DNA from: Leptospira bandrabouensis
GTDB lineage: Bacteria; Spirochaetota; Leptospiria; Leptospirales; Leptospiraceae
NCBI RefSeq assembly: GCF_004770905.1
Contig: NZ_RQHT01000014.1
Location: 496,001 to 560,000, forward strand
Length of the DNA: 64,000 bases
Direction: 5' to 3'
Within the stretch, counting starts at the first letter, position 1; each line of letters opens with the position of its first letter. The position numbers and the translations under genes are program-made. Positions 43,601-51,756 of this stretch are shown here, piece after piece. Under the pieces are notes generated by a model. The model made no database searches. It was not told where the DNA came from and worked only from the letters and a program-made list of their open reading frames with translations.

Positions 43601-43744
43601 TAAATGTTGTCCCAATCGAACAAAACGTACTTCGATAAATGGGAGTAGGCTTTCCCGTTCTGCTTCGTCTAATTCCGCAAGTAAGTAATTACTGCGAAAT
43701 ACGGTGCGGATTTTTTCAAGATTTCGCCTAACTTCAGAATGCAT
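40679..43744 (-). CDS. cNMP-domain type I secretion-like ABC transporter (first copy)
   Basis: 1021 residues, the same layout as its partner 3' of hlyD. A degenerate first cyclic-nucleotide-binding-like domain (about 10-130) is followed by a second with 'GEIAIFKQQKRLASAVA' (about 140-275). The next stretch (about 310-455) resembles a C39 domain only in outline: 'HPIKGVYELPISEF' is where 'DP-G' is expected, and neither the catalytic Cys nor His is seen. Then come about six membrane helices (460-740) and a complete ATPase with 'GRSGCGKSTLM', 'LSGGQKQRLAIARAL' and 'ILFLDEPTSALDSET'. It is the first gene of the operon. Whether it forms a heterodimer or a separate homodimer with its partner is unknown. 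Confidence 0.88.
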   Translation of the reverse strand: MHSEVRRNLEKIRTVFRSNYLLAELDEAERESLLPFIEVRFVRLGQHLIKANELPEYIHFVLTGRFGMKQNKQDLSLGRYAFVEVGESIGERITLTKTPSKHDYYALEPSIVLLLPASRFLKLVESHPEIAEKAKHREEEQEKFHYVRKLSFFEELSPEEIKLILKSIQLVKVTQGDFIFAEGEEGDAAYIVRSGKIQIRTENPRKIISIMRSGDILGEIAIFKQQKRLASAVASEDSDLYKIPGSIFRKVIGVEKGNKLEEIVQSRLLRYSTYKAKEKEENTIRPFVSKRFEIRKGTKKKYIEQVTTDQLTLVGLVCSELSLRTYDKSLPNNWKIRIKNELNRNIVPGIFELAIELEKLGFLTKQQHLSQEQLIELENPVFITDDESVPCLLYLYDSELDAVLISHPIKGVYELPISEFLQIWDGVVLQFSPAPATMSADVSLISFFKELRTLFSPKRTEIRWILVATILSAILTLSLPYLIRQVVDQVLVFSDRNFLFTLVTGVGISIFFQTLFSLFKNLISIGLMQSLEYNYFVRFFQHILNLTLPEFRKFETGDFTQRLKENQKILEITQRSGLFLILDLVTLPIYLFILFRLDSSLSFIGILFVIVYSLFVVRSGAKIKKLQKHSFESKKKTTTFFLSLFAGMPLIKSSAMESRYLSKGLNEIARTILTNLRVGKRVHVLQLMSKFFEQIGLIAVITFGVSDVLDESLSLGSFLAFLVLYSLLMEPIVRFCHLYEDLSELRESRMRLTEIYSLPGEIVSQRPFGELPRLSGKITLDHISFKYSETSPEILSDIHLEIEAGEKIAIVGRSGCGKSTLMRIMMGTLTPTKGKVFFDSFDLSTLDPEEVRIQFGAVEQHPILFSGSISENLSKKNPSLNKESLLAGAKLASVDHFVERFPMKYETKIGESGIGLSGGQKQRLAIARALVTNPSILFLDEPTSALDSETESHIQSQWETVFQDRTVIQISHRLHSTVSADKIIVLDEGRIVEMGTHAELITTKGFYYHLFPTLSEGEKDV

Positions 43745-43861
43745 TTATTTATCCGCTATCATTAGGATTCGAAGCACAGGGAAGGTCCATATCCAAAAGA
43801 TATTTGGATCCATGCGCTACTATTAACATCGACGTAAATCGACTGAGTCCTAAGCGGATAT
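43745..43861 (-). promoter_or_regulatory. Possible structured leader RNA of the secretion operon
   Basis: On the minus strand, ATCCGC (43859-43854) can pair with GCGGAT (43756-43751), and AGGA (43851-43848) with TCCT (43767-43764), closing a long stem just ahead of the first ABC gene. Inside it, ATCCAAA (43809-43803) and TTTGGAT (43797-43791) form a second hairpin. No ORF or known riboswitch was recognised. The 217 bases between the thiolase stop and this gene hold nothing else I can support. Confidence 0.45.
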
Positions 43862-43961
43862 TGGTTTTTTACTTTCGAGAAGTCCTCAAACCTCCCCAAG
43901 GCAAATCCGCATTAGGGAAGGTGAGACACTGACAACTCGAAAGATTTCTAAACTTGTGGAT

Positions 43962-45143
43962 TTAAGCTTTTGGGTTTTCTAGAACAATAGCAATCCCTTG
44001 GCCACCGCCAATACAAAGGGAAGCTACTCCGTATTTTACTCCTCGTCTTTGCATCTCTAATGCAAGTGTTAAGGTCACACGGTTTCCAGAAGCTCCGAGT
44101 GGATGTCCGATCGCAACGGCTCCCCCATTGACATTGGTAATTTTTGGATCTAGTCCTAGTTCTTTTTGAACGGCTAAATACTGTGCGGCAAACGCTTCGT
44201 TTACTTCCACAAGACCAACGTCTTTCAAACTAATTCCAGCTTTTTGTAAAGCAGCTGGGATCGCAACGGCAGGACCAATTCCCATCTTAGCAGGATCACA
44301 ACCTGCATGTCCCCAAGACTTCACAATCGCCAAAGGTTCTTTTCCTAATTTTTTTGCTTGAGAAGCAGAAGCTATGATCATTGCAGAAGCACCATCATTG
44401 ATACCGGATGCGTTTCCTGCAGTGACAGTTCCATCTTTTTTGAACGCAGGTTTCAATGTTGCTAATTTTGTAGCACCAGCTTTTCCTTTGATGAACTCAT
44501 CTTTATCAAATACAATTGGATTTTTCCCATTGATTGTAATGGCATGAATCTCTTCTTTTAAGATACCTTTGTTCGTTGCTTCTTCTGCTCTTTCTTGAGA
44601 AGTTGCCGCCCAAAGATCTTGTTCTTCTCTTGAGATTTTGTATTGGTCACTTAAGTTCTCAGCAGTCATACCCATTGGAAGTTCTACATAAATATCTGTT
44701 AAACCAGTGGCCAATGAATCTTCAAATTCGGAATTTCCATAACGAACACCAAATCTTGCATTACGAACCACATAAGGCGCGTTACTCATGGATTCAACAC
44801 CACCAGCAAGAACGGTATGTGCTTCTCCCAACATAATTTTTTTGGCAGCTTGGATGACGGCTTCCATTCCAGAACCGCAAAGTCGATTCAGTGTGAGTGC
44901 GGGGCTTGCAATCGGAACTCCAGATTTTAAACCAATATGTCGTGCTAAATAAATTCCATCTTTGCCTGTGGGAATGACATTGCCAAAAATACTTTCTTCT
45001 ATGAGAGATGGGTCCACTCCAGTTTTTTGAAGTGCTGCTTTGGAGACTTCTACTCCAAGATCCACGGCACTCATATCTTTGAGAGTTCCGCCAAAACTAC
45101 CGAATGCAGATCTAAGTCCGCCCAATATATAAACTTGTTCCAT
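43962..45143 (-). CDS. Acetyl-CoA C-acetyltransferase (thiolase)
   Basis: 393 residues, typical of the family. The acylated Cys lies in '[20 protein letters not shown]', the His in '[12 protein letters not shown]' and '[10 protein letters not shown]', and the second Cys in '[16 protein letters not shown]'. It condenses or cleaves acetoacetyl-CoA in fatty acid degradation or polyhydroxybutyrate-type metabolism. It is divergent from the GT-B-like gene. Other beta-oxidation genes (enoyl-CoA hydratase, acyl-CoA synthetase) lie 14 kb away, so the pathway is split. AtoB or PhaA are both possible names; I leave it unsymboled. Confidence 0.93.
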   Translation of the reverse strand: MEQVYILGGLRSAFGSFGGTLKDMSAVDLGVEVSKAALQKTGVDPSLIEESIFGNVIPTGKDGIYLARHIGLKSGVPIASPALTLNRLCGSGMEAVIQAAKKIMLGEAHTVLAGGVESMSNAPYVVRNARFGVRYGNSEFEDSLATGLTDIYVELPMGMTAENLSDQYKISREEQDLWAATSQERAEEATNKGILKEEIHAITINGKNPIVFDKDEFIKGKAGATKLATLKPAFKKDGTVTAGNASGINDGASAMIIASASQAKKLGKEPLAIVKSWGHAGCDPAKMGIGPAVAIPAALQKAGISLKDVGLVEVNEAFAAQYLAVQKELGLDPKITNVNGGAVAIGHPLGASGNRVTLTLALEMQRRGVKYGVASLCIGGGQGIAIVLENPKA

Positions 45144-45232
45144 AGATACCAGAAATAGGCAAATTTAGTCACCTGTCAGCTAAGAATTGAAATTTCACTT
45201 GAAAGAGATTCCAAGATCGATAGACTTCCCAC

Positions 45233-46630
45233 ATGAATCGAGAACCCATGTTCGGCCTGGAAACCGGCTTTTTATCGAAACAAACCGCAGGTCTCATTCG
45301 AGGAATCCTTCAAAAACGGTATTCTATCGGTAACACTTCAGTTTCTTTGTTTTCCTCCCCATCGCCTCTGTATCCAGGTTTGGAACTTATCTCTGACAAG
45401 GGACCAAATCCCATCCAAAAACGATTGGTTGTGGGAAGTATTCGTATGGGTTACGGCCACCACCGCATGGCCCTCGCTGTATATTCACATTCCTTAAAAA
45501 AACAAATTCCTACGTACTTACATGACCTACTTGCGATAGACTCTCCAGAAGCAAAAGCAATCGCAGACATTGATTCTGGTTATAGCTATTTTTCTAGACT
45601 GAGTGCCGAAATTGGTGGGCCTGTGGAATGGCTTTGGGGTGCACTTATGTCCCAAGGAAACCTAACTTCTTTAGAACTCTCTTGCCAGTTAGCAGAATTA
45701 TACAAAGGGCTTATGAATGGAATTCCGAAAGACTCTCCGATCATCACCACATACCCGTTAAATGGTCAAATAGCAGTGGCTTCCGGATTTCAAAAAACAA
45801 TCCATCTCATTTGTGATAACTATCCGCAATATTATTTACTTGTACCAGGTGCACTTAACTTAGTGCAATCGCCTTCCGCCTATACAAAGTTTATCCAGAT
45901 GGGTGTTCCTAAAGAAAATCTTGCCGTTGCAGGTCATTGGGTATCGGAAGATGTTGTTTCCAATGCTGTAACTGATTGTGAAAATCGTGTGCGAAGGATT
46001 GATTCGAAAAAATGCAGGAGGTATCTGATACCGATCGGCGGAGCTGGTGCTCAGAAAGGTTACATCTTAGATTTAATTCGACTTTCCAAAAAACTTCTAC
46101 AGAATAAAAAAGCAGTGTTTTGGATCAACACTGGTGATCACCCCAAAGTATTAAAATCTATAGAATCATTTCTTATCGTTCAAAAAATTCCTTATTTATC
46201 GATCGATAATTGGGATGATCTAATTCATTTTATCGAACGTCATCCATTACGTTCTGAAGATCATGAAAACAATCCACCTGTAGTTTTGTTTCATTTTCCA
46301 TCTCATACAGAAGCTTTTTCTGCTACCGATAAACTCATTCGTATTACAGATGTCCTTGTGACTAAACCATCAGAACTTGCTTTTTATCCAGTCCCCAAAC
46401 TTTTTATTCGCCGAGTGGGTGACCATGAAGCAGCCTCTGTGGTACGCTCCTTAGAACTTGGGGAAGGTACAGTGGAATGCAGGGAAGTTACTCACGCTAA
46501 AGAACTCATCCATATTTTTACAGAATCAGATGATTTATTACTCAGAATGAACGAGTCTGTGATTCGAAATACAATCGAAGGAGTCTATAATGGAAGTAAG
46601 GCGGCAGTTGAAATGTCAGCCGCAAACTAA
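45233..46630 (+). CDS. GT-B-like putative glycosyltransferase (MurG/MGDG-synthase-like)
   Basis: 465 residues. The N-terminal part has 'VVGSIRMGYGHHRMALAVYS', a Gly/His-rich loop like the one that opens MGDG-synthase and MurG folds, and later 'LIPIGGAGAQKGYILDLI' and 'TDVLVTKPSELAFYPVPKLF', typical of the nucleotide-sugar half of GT-B enzymes. The donor and acceptor are unknown, and I recognise no exact family. It is alone on its strand between a thiolase and an Hpt gene. Confidence 0.6.
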   Translation: MNREPMFGLETGFLSKQTAGLIRGILQKRYSIGNTSVSLFSSPSPLYPGLELISDKGPNPIQKRLVVGSIRMGYGHHRMALAVYSHSLKKQIPTYLHDLLAIDSPEAKAIADIDSGYSYFSRLSAEIGGPVEWLWGALMSQGNLTSLELSCQLAELYKGLMNGIPKDSPIITTYPLNGQIAVASGFQKTIHLICDNYPQYYLLVPGALNLVQSPSAYTKFIQMGVPKENLAVAGHWVSEDVVSNAVTDCENRVRRIDSKKCRRYLIPIGGAGAQKGYILDLIRLSKKLLQNKKAVFWINTGDHPKVLKSIESFLIVQKIPYLSIDNWDDLIHFIERHPLRSEDHENNPPVVLFHFPSHTEAFSATDKLIRITDVLVTKPSELAFYPVPKLFIRRVGDHEAASVVRSLELGEGTVECREVTHAKELIHIFTESDDLLLRMNESVIRNTIEGVYNGSKAAVEMSAAN

Positions 46631-46648
46631 ACGAAGGAACTGAAGTAG

Positions 46649-46673
46649 AGTTTTTAAGTAGAAAACTTTTTTT
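46649..46673 (+). terminator. Candidate terminator of the GT-B-like gene
   Basis: AGTTTT (46649-46654) pairs with AAAACT (46662-46667) across TAAGTAG and is followed by seven T (46667-46673). It overlaps the end of the convergent Hpt gene. The stem is short, so confidence is modest. Confidence 0.45.
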
Positions 46674-47019
46674 CTAATTCTTGTCTGGTGGATTCCCAAA
46701 TGGCAGCGATCTTTTTTCCTTCTTCTACAGAAGAATCAATTTCGCCGGTTTTTGCAAAACCTTCCGCTTTGATCACCACTTCTGAAAGTGCGGCCAAACC
46801 AAAATTGGCAGCCACTCCTTTGATTTGGTGTAACTCCGCCTGCAAATCCTTAGGTTCTTTTGATACCAAAAGCCTACCTAAATTTTCAACCCGAGTTGCC
46901 ATATTTTCCAAAAGAGATACGATCATCTCTTTTAACCAGGCCTGATCCTCCGGATCGTTCATATCCACTAAAGATTCTATACGTGACCAATCTATAAGCA
47001 AGTTACACCACCCAATCAA
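46654..47019 (-). CDS. Hpt-domain phosphotransfer protein
   Basis: 121 residues. The phospho-acceptor His is in 'ELHQIKGVAANFGLAAL', the classic Hpt motif. The rest is the expected four-helix bundle. It could pass phosphate between a hybrid kinase and a response regulator in a phosphorelay; no partner is next to it. It converges on the GT-B-like gene and is divergent from lpxA. Confidence 0.82.
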   Translation of the reverse strand: MIGWCNLLIDWSRIESLVDMNDPEDQAWLKEMIVSLLENMATRVENLGRLLVSKEPKDLQAELHQIKGVAANFGLAALSEVVIKAEGFAKTGEIDSSVEEGKKIAAIWESTRQELEKKFST

Positions 47020-47105
47020 AAGTAAACAGACTAAGAAAAGCGTGTAAATTACATTTTAAAAAATCATTTGCAGGTCTTCGGAATCGGTTTTTTTTGTAAA
47101 ACACT

Positions 47106-47912
47106 ATGAAAATTCACCCCACTGCCATCATCGATCCGAAGGCGGAACTCCATGAGTCCGTAGAAGTTGGACCTTTTTGTATCATTGAAAAAGATGTCAA
47201 AATCGGCGAAGGAACCGTCATTGAATCCCACGTTAAGATCCTATCTGGAACTCGCATTGGTAAGTTCAATAAACTATCTTCTGGGGGAAGTTACGGCGGA
47301 TTACCACAAGATTTAGCCTTCAAACCGGAAACCAAAACCTACTTAGAGATTGGTGACCACAACCACATGCGTGAAAACGTCATTTTCCACCGAGGAACTG
47401 TAGAAGGAAAAGCTACAGTCATTGGTAACCATAACTATCTTATGGGTAACGTTCATATTGCCCATGATGTGATTGTAGGTGACCACAACATTATGGTCCA
47501 AAACACAATGCTTGCAGGCCACGTGGTCATCGGTCATAAAGTTTTTATTTCCGGATCCGTTGGGGTTCACCAATTTGTACGAGTTTCTGATTATGCAATG
47601 TTAGCTGGTCTTACCAAAGTTGTGAAAGATGTCCCTCCTTATGCTACAGTAGATGGACACCCAGGTGCCGTAGTGAGTTTAAACGTAGTGGGAATGAAAC
47701 GTGCAGGAATTTCAGCGGACGTTCGTTTGGCCATTAAACGGGTATATAAAACCATTTACCATAGTGGGCTCAACACCAAACAAGCGCTTACCGAACTTAA
47801 AAAAGATCCAAACCCAGCACCGGAAGTTCAAAAAATTATCGAATTCTTTGAAACTAGCAAACGTGGAGTAGTCGATCACCGATTTGTTTCAGGTGGATCT
47901 GACGAAGAATGA
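47106..47912 (+). CDS. lpxA: UDP-N-acetylglucosamine (or GlcNAc3N) O-acyltransferase LpxA
   Basis: 268 residues with the left-handed beta-helix hexapeptide repeats from residue 1 to about 185 and a helical C-terminus. The catalytic His lies in 'GNVHIAHDVIVGDHN', and 'HQFVRVSDYAMLAG' follows. It performs the first step of lipid A synthesis. In Leptospira interrogans the enzyme is known to use the diamino sugar UDP-GlcNAc3N; whether this one does cannot be read from the motifs alone. Its stop overlaps the galE start (ATGA), so the pair is coupled; no lpxB, lpxD or fabZ is adjacent. Confidence 0.92.
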   Translation: MKIHPTAIIDPKAELHESVEVGPFCIIEKDVKIGEGTVIESHVKILSGTRIGKFNKLSSGGSYGGLPQDLAFKPETKTYLEIGDHNHMRENVIFHRGTVEGKATVIGNHNYLMGNVHIAHDVIVGDHNIMVQNTMLAGHVVIGHKVFISGSVGVHQFVRVSDYAMLAGLTKVVKDVPPYATVDGHPGAVVSLNVVGMKRAGISADVRLAIKRVYKTIYHSGLNTKQALTELKKDPNPAPEVQKIIEFFETSKRGVVDHRFVSGGSDEE

Positions 47913-48877
47913 GAATTCTCGTCACCGGGGGAGCCGGTTATATTGGAAGCCATATTGTATTAGAGCTCATGGAACTTGGCCATGAGATTCTTATTGTAGA
48001 TGACATGCAAAAAGGAAACGAAGCCAATTTGTTTCCTGGAAATGAATTCATCAAAGGGGAAATCCAAAATCCAGATATTTTAAAACAAGCATTTGCAAAA
48101 AAAGTAGATGCTGTTTTTCACTTTGCCGCTTGGAAAGCTGCAGGTGAATCCATGACAGACCCACTTAAGTATACAATGAATAACTTAAATGGAACCTTTA
48201 CTTTGTTAGATGCAATGGTAAAATACGGATGTCAGTATTTTGTATTTTCCTCTTCTGCGGCCGTTTATGGAGCACCAAAATACCTTCCTATCGATGAAAA
48301 ACATCCACTAAATCCTGAAAACTACTACGGATATACAAAGTTATGTATTGAAGAAAACTTGGAATGGTTTGATAAACTAAAAGGTTTAAAATCAGCTCGA
48401 TTGCGTTATTTCAATGCAGCAGGTTATGATCCCAAAGGTAGAATCAATGGAATTGAAAAAACGCCTGCCAATTTGTTACCGATCATCATGGAAGTTGCTT
48501 CAGGGATTCGTAATGGTTACGAAATTTTTGGGACAGATTATGATACAGAAGATGGAACTTGTGTTCGTGATTACATCCATGTTTCTGATTTAGCAAAAGC
48601 CCATGTTTTGGCACTAAACTACATCATGTCGAAAAATGAAAGTTTGACGGTAAATTTAGGTTCGGAATCTGGATATTCAGTGAAAGAAATGGCTGACCTT
48701 TCAGAAAAAGTAGTTGGAAAAACCATTCCTCACAAAACGGGCCCTAGGCGAGCAGGAGATCCTGCAAAACTTTTAGCATCTTCCGCAAAAGCTAGAGAAC
48801 TTCTCCATTGGAAACCTGTTTATAGTGATGCAGAAACTCTACTTTCGAGCATGTGGAATCTGTATAAAAACTTATAA
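47909..48877 (+). CDS. galE: UDP-glucose 4-epimerase
   Basis: 322 residues of the extended short-chain dehydrogenase family. The NAD-binding 'ILVTGGAGYIGSHIVLEL' starts at residue 2, the Ser in 'FVFSSSAAVYG' and the Tyr/Lys in 'YYGYTKL' form the catalytic set, and 'RLRYFNAAGYDPKG' fits GalE (written here as 'LRYFNAAGYDP' in the sequence). It interconverts UDP-glucose and UDP-galactose for envelope sugars, in keeping with lpxA before it. Its 3' end overlaps the convergent M15 peptidase gene by six bases. Confidence 0.92.
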   Translation: MRILVTGGAGYIGSHIVLELMELGHEILIVDDMQKGNEANLFPGNEFIKGEIQNPDILKQAFAKKVDAVFHFAAWKAAGESMTDPLKYTMNNLNGTFTLLDAMVKYGCQYFVFSSSAAVYGAPKYLPIDEKHPLNPENYYGYTKLCIEENLEWFDKLKGLKSARLRYFNAAGYDPKGRINGIEKTPANLLPIIMEVASGIRNGYEIFGTDYDTEDGTCVRDYIHVSDLAKAHVLALNYIMSKNESLTVNLGSESGYSVKEMADLSEKVVGKTIPHKTGPRRAGDPAKLLASSAKARELLHWKPVYSDAETLLSSMWNLYKNL

Positions 48878-49672
48878 AGAAGGGATTTTAATTTTTTCGC
48901 AATCCGGGTTTATGGAACTTACATAATCCAAAGCCCGGTCTCCGAGAACCTCAGCCCCTAAAAAACTTCCAGTTAATTGAATTTCTCCGGTTGTAAATCC
49001 TTTGATCCATTCTTTAGTGAGTTTATTGGAAACCGGAGCATAAGACCAGTGCCATTTTTCTTCTTGGTAACCTTTATTATTTCTTGTCGATAAACTACTG
49101 TAAGGTTGACAGAATCCATATTTTGCAGCATTTTGTTTTAGCCAATCATAAAGAATTTTACCTTTTCCATTTTCTTCAAAATAGGCATTATCCAAAGCAT
49201 TGATATCAAAATCAGTTCCCCAGTGGTGGCGAGAAGTTCCTGGTGCACTAGAAAATTCTAAAATCAAATTGGTAATTTCTTCTGGCGTTTTTCCTTTAAT
49301 CGGCGAACGCATTACTTTTTTACCCGTGAATTTAGATTCCCAAATTCCTTTTTGATGATTAAAATTACGAAAAGAAGATACTAAAAAAATATGTTGTTTG
49401 TATGAAGATGGTTTTGAATCTTCAAAATCGTTAATCATTTGGTGAAGTGCTTTTTTCACATCTGGTCGAAGGAAATGATCTTTTCCATTTTCTTCCAGTA
49501 TAACTGGCGCTAGTGGCCCTGGAGAATTGAATTTCCCTGTTAAGTAGGATTTTTTTTCTATACCCAAATACAAATCAGGTTCGGTTGTTTTAACTGGTTT
49601 TTCACCGCAAACTAAAAATAAAGAAACAAATAACAAGGTTATGTATTTAGTTCGTAACATAATTAGGTTCAT
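48872..49672 (-). CDS. M15-family D,D-carboxypeptidase-like lipoprotein
   Basis: 266 residues. A signal peptide ends in 'LFLVC', a lipobox. The zinc ligands of VanY/DacB-type peptidases are in 'SRHHWGTDFDINA' (His and Asp) and 'EKWHWSYAP' (Glu and His). It probably trims peptidoglycan stem peptides. An alternative start four codons later (MLRTKY) is possible. It is 14 bases after recG and could be the last gene of that operon. Confidence 0.85.
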   Translation of the reverse strand: MNLIMLRTKYITLLFVSLFLVCGEKPVKTTEPDLYLGIEKKSYLTGKFNSPGPLAPVILEENGKDHFLRPDVKKALHQMINDFEDSKPSSYKQHIFLVSSFRNFNHQKGIWESKFTGKKVMRSPIKGKTPEEITNLILEFSSAPGTSRHHWGTDFDINALDNAYFEENGKGKILYDWLKQNAAKYGFCQPYSSLSTRNNKGYQEEKWHWSYAPVSNKLTKEWIKGFTTGEIQLTGSFLGAEVLGDRALDYVSSINPDCEKIKIPSL

Positions 49673-49686
49673 TAAAAAATTAAGGA

Positions 49687-51756
49687 CTAATTCGCAAATA
49701 AAAATTTGCCTTCACTGAATCTTGTACTCAATTCTGCGATTTCACTCGGATCATCCAAAGGAAAGGAAGAAGCATCTTCTTTGGCTTCATCAAGTAAACT
49801 ACGATCGGTCACTAAATCGGCAATTTTAAACTCAGGTAAACCACTTTGTTTAACTCCAAGAAGTTCCCCTGGTCCCCGAATCGCCAAATCCTTTTCGGCT
49901 AAATAATAGCCATCATTGGAAGTGACAAGTGCTTCCAAACGATCCCTTCCTTCGTCACTGATAAAATCACCCGTCATCAATATACAAAAACTTTCAATAT
50001 CACTTCTTCCTACGCGACCACGTAACTGGTGTAATTGGGAAATTCCAAACCGATCCGCATGTTCGACTACTAAAATGGTAGCATTGGGAACATCCACTCC
50101 CACTTCCACCACAGTGGTTGTGACAAGGATTTGGATTTCTCCCGATTTGAATTTTTCCATCACCAATTCTTTTTCGGCACTTTTCATTTTCCCATGTAAC
50201 AAACCAATTTTCAAATCAGGAAATACATTCGTTCTTAAGTTTTCATAAGCAACTGTACAAGATTCTAAATCTACCTTTTCCGATTCTTCCACTAACGGAT
50301 AAACAATATAACATTGTCTACCTGAACTTACATATTTACGAATCGAATTGTAAACGCCAGTCCTTCGATCTTCCTTGTACCAACGAGTGTCAATGGGTTT
50401 ACGCCCTTTGGGTTTAGTTTTGATATTAACTAAAGTTAAATCTCCATACAAAGTAAGACAAAGTGTTCGAGGAATTGGTGTGGCCGTCATCGCCAAAATA
50501 TCAGGATTTTTCCCTTTGGATCGAATGGTTTCTCTTTGGTCGACACCGAACTTATGTTGTTCATCAATCACAACAAGTCCAAGATCAGAAAAAACTACAT
50601 CTTCTTGTAATAAAGAATGAGTTCCAATGATGATATTGGATTCACCAGCTTTGATTCTTGCCAATTTTTCCAATCGAATTTTTTTATTCTCACCACCAAG
50701 CAGTAGTTCAATGCCAAGAAAAGGCATATTCCCCATAAATTTATAAATGGTTTGGTAATGTTGGCGGGCCAAAATTTCCGTTGGTGCTAAAAAAACCACT
50801 TGGATATGGTTATCGATATAATGAAGACCAATGAGTAAGGCTGTTATGGTTTTTCCAGAGCCCACATCCCCTTGTAATAAAAAAGCGGAGGGAGAATCCG
50901 AACTAGTTTGAGATAAAATGGTATTTACGGCAATTTTTTGATCTTCCGTCAATTCGAAGGGAAGATTTTTTTCCAAATTTTCCCTGGAAGGAGATTTTGG
51001 AAGTGGCCAAAGCATACGTTTAATTTTTTGCCTTTCTCTTTGTTTGTAAAGAAGGAGTCTTTGAAAATAAAAAAACTCTTCGTAAGCAAATCGTTTCCGT
51101 GCAATTTGTACGGCTTCCATTGTCTCAGGGAAATGAATTTCATGGAAGGCTTTATCTCGACCAAGTAACTCTCGTTTTTTGACAAGTTTCTGTGGTAGGT
51201 TTTCCGTGATACTTCCACCTTCCAAAACCTGATGTATCAATTTACGTAATCCCTTGGAATCAAGGCCCTCTTCTTTCAGTGCTTCTGTGGACGGATAAAG
51301 GGGAATGATACGACCTGCATGGATGGAATCTTCTGGATCATCTTTATCAGATAAAAATTCATACTCAGGATGAACGATTTGGTAACCTTTGAAGTATTCT
51401 AGTTTTCCTGAGATCACAACCTTTCTATCAACGGCAAAGATCTTATGAAAAAAATTCACACCACGAAAAAATACTAAATTGATACGTTCATTGTTTAAGG
51501 TTCTAAATCCAACGTGTAACCTACTTTTTTTTCCATGAACAATATAACTATCAGCGATGGTTCCAAGGAGAGTGACCACATCCCCTTGTTTTAAAATAAT
51601 ATCTTTTGTAAAGTTACGATCCAAATAACGACGTGGAAAATAAGTAAGGAGTTCAAAAAAAGTTGAGATTCCATGTTCCAAAAGAATGGTTCTTCGTTTA
51701 GGTCCAATTCCTTTAAGAGAAGATAAACTTTGTGATAAATCAAGTCCCGGTTTCAT
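49687..51756 (-). CDS. recG: ATP-dependent DNA helicase RecG
   Basis: 689 residues, normal for RecG. An N-terminal wedge/OB domain begins with 'LSSLKGIGPKRRTILLEHGI'; the helicase core has Walker A in 'LLQGDVGSGKTITALL', the DEAH-like box 'VVIDEQHKFGV', 'MTATPIPRTL' and 'ATILVVEHADRFGISQLHQL'. It remodels stalled replication forks and Holliday junctions. Its start overlaps the end of the preceding small gene by four bases, so translation is coupled within a packed five-gene operon. Confidence 0.96.
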   Translation of the reverse strand: MKPGLDLSQSLSSLKGIGPKRRTILLEHGISTFFELLTYFPRRYLDRNFTKDIILKQGDVVTLLGTIADSYIVHGKKSRLHVGFRTLNNERINLVFFRGVNFFHKIFAVDRKVVISGKLEYFKGYQIVHPEYEFLSDKDDPEDSIHAGRIIPLYPSTEALKEEGLDSKGLRKLIHQVLEGGSITENLPQKLVKKRELLGRDKAFHEIHFPETMEAVQIARKRFAYEEFFYFQRLLLYKQRERQKIKRMLWPLPKSPSRENLEKNLPFELTEDQKIAVNTILSQTSSDSPSAFLLQGDVGSGKTITALLIGLHYIDNHIQVVFLAPTEILARQHYQTIYKFMGNMPFLGIELLLGGENKKIRLEKLARIKAGESNIIIGTHSLLQEDVVFSDLGLVVIDEQHKFGVDQRETIRSKGKNPDILAMTATPIPRTLCLTLYGDLTLVNIKTKPKGRKPIDTRWYKEDRRTGVYNSIRKYVSSGRQCYIVYPLVEESEKVDLESCTVAYENLRTNVFPDLKIGLLHGKMKSAEKELVMEKFKSGEIQILVTTTVVEVGVDVPNATILVVEHADRFGISQLHQLRGRVGRSDIESFCILMTGDFISDEGRDRLEALVTSNDGYYLAEKDLAIRGPGELLGVKQSGLPEFKIADLVTDRSLLDEAKEDASSFPLDDPSEIAELSTRFSEGKFLFAN

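Noticed and set aside
43745..43861. 6S RNA or c-di-GMP riboswitch upstream of the secretion operon
   Set aside because: The stems are visible but the conserved bubble of 6S RNA and the conserved core of GEMM riboswitches are not; only a generic structured leader is claimed.
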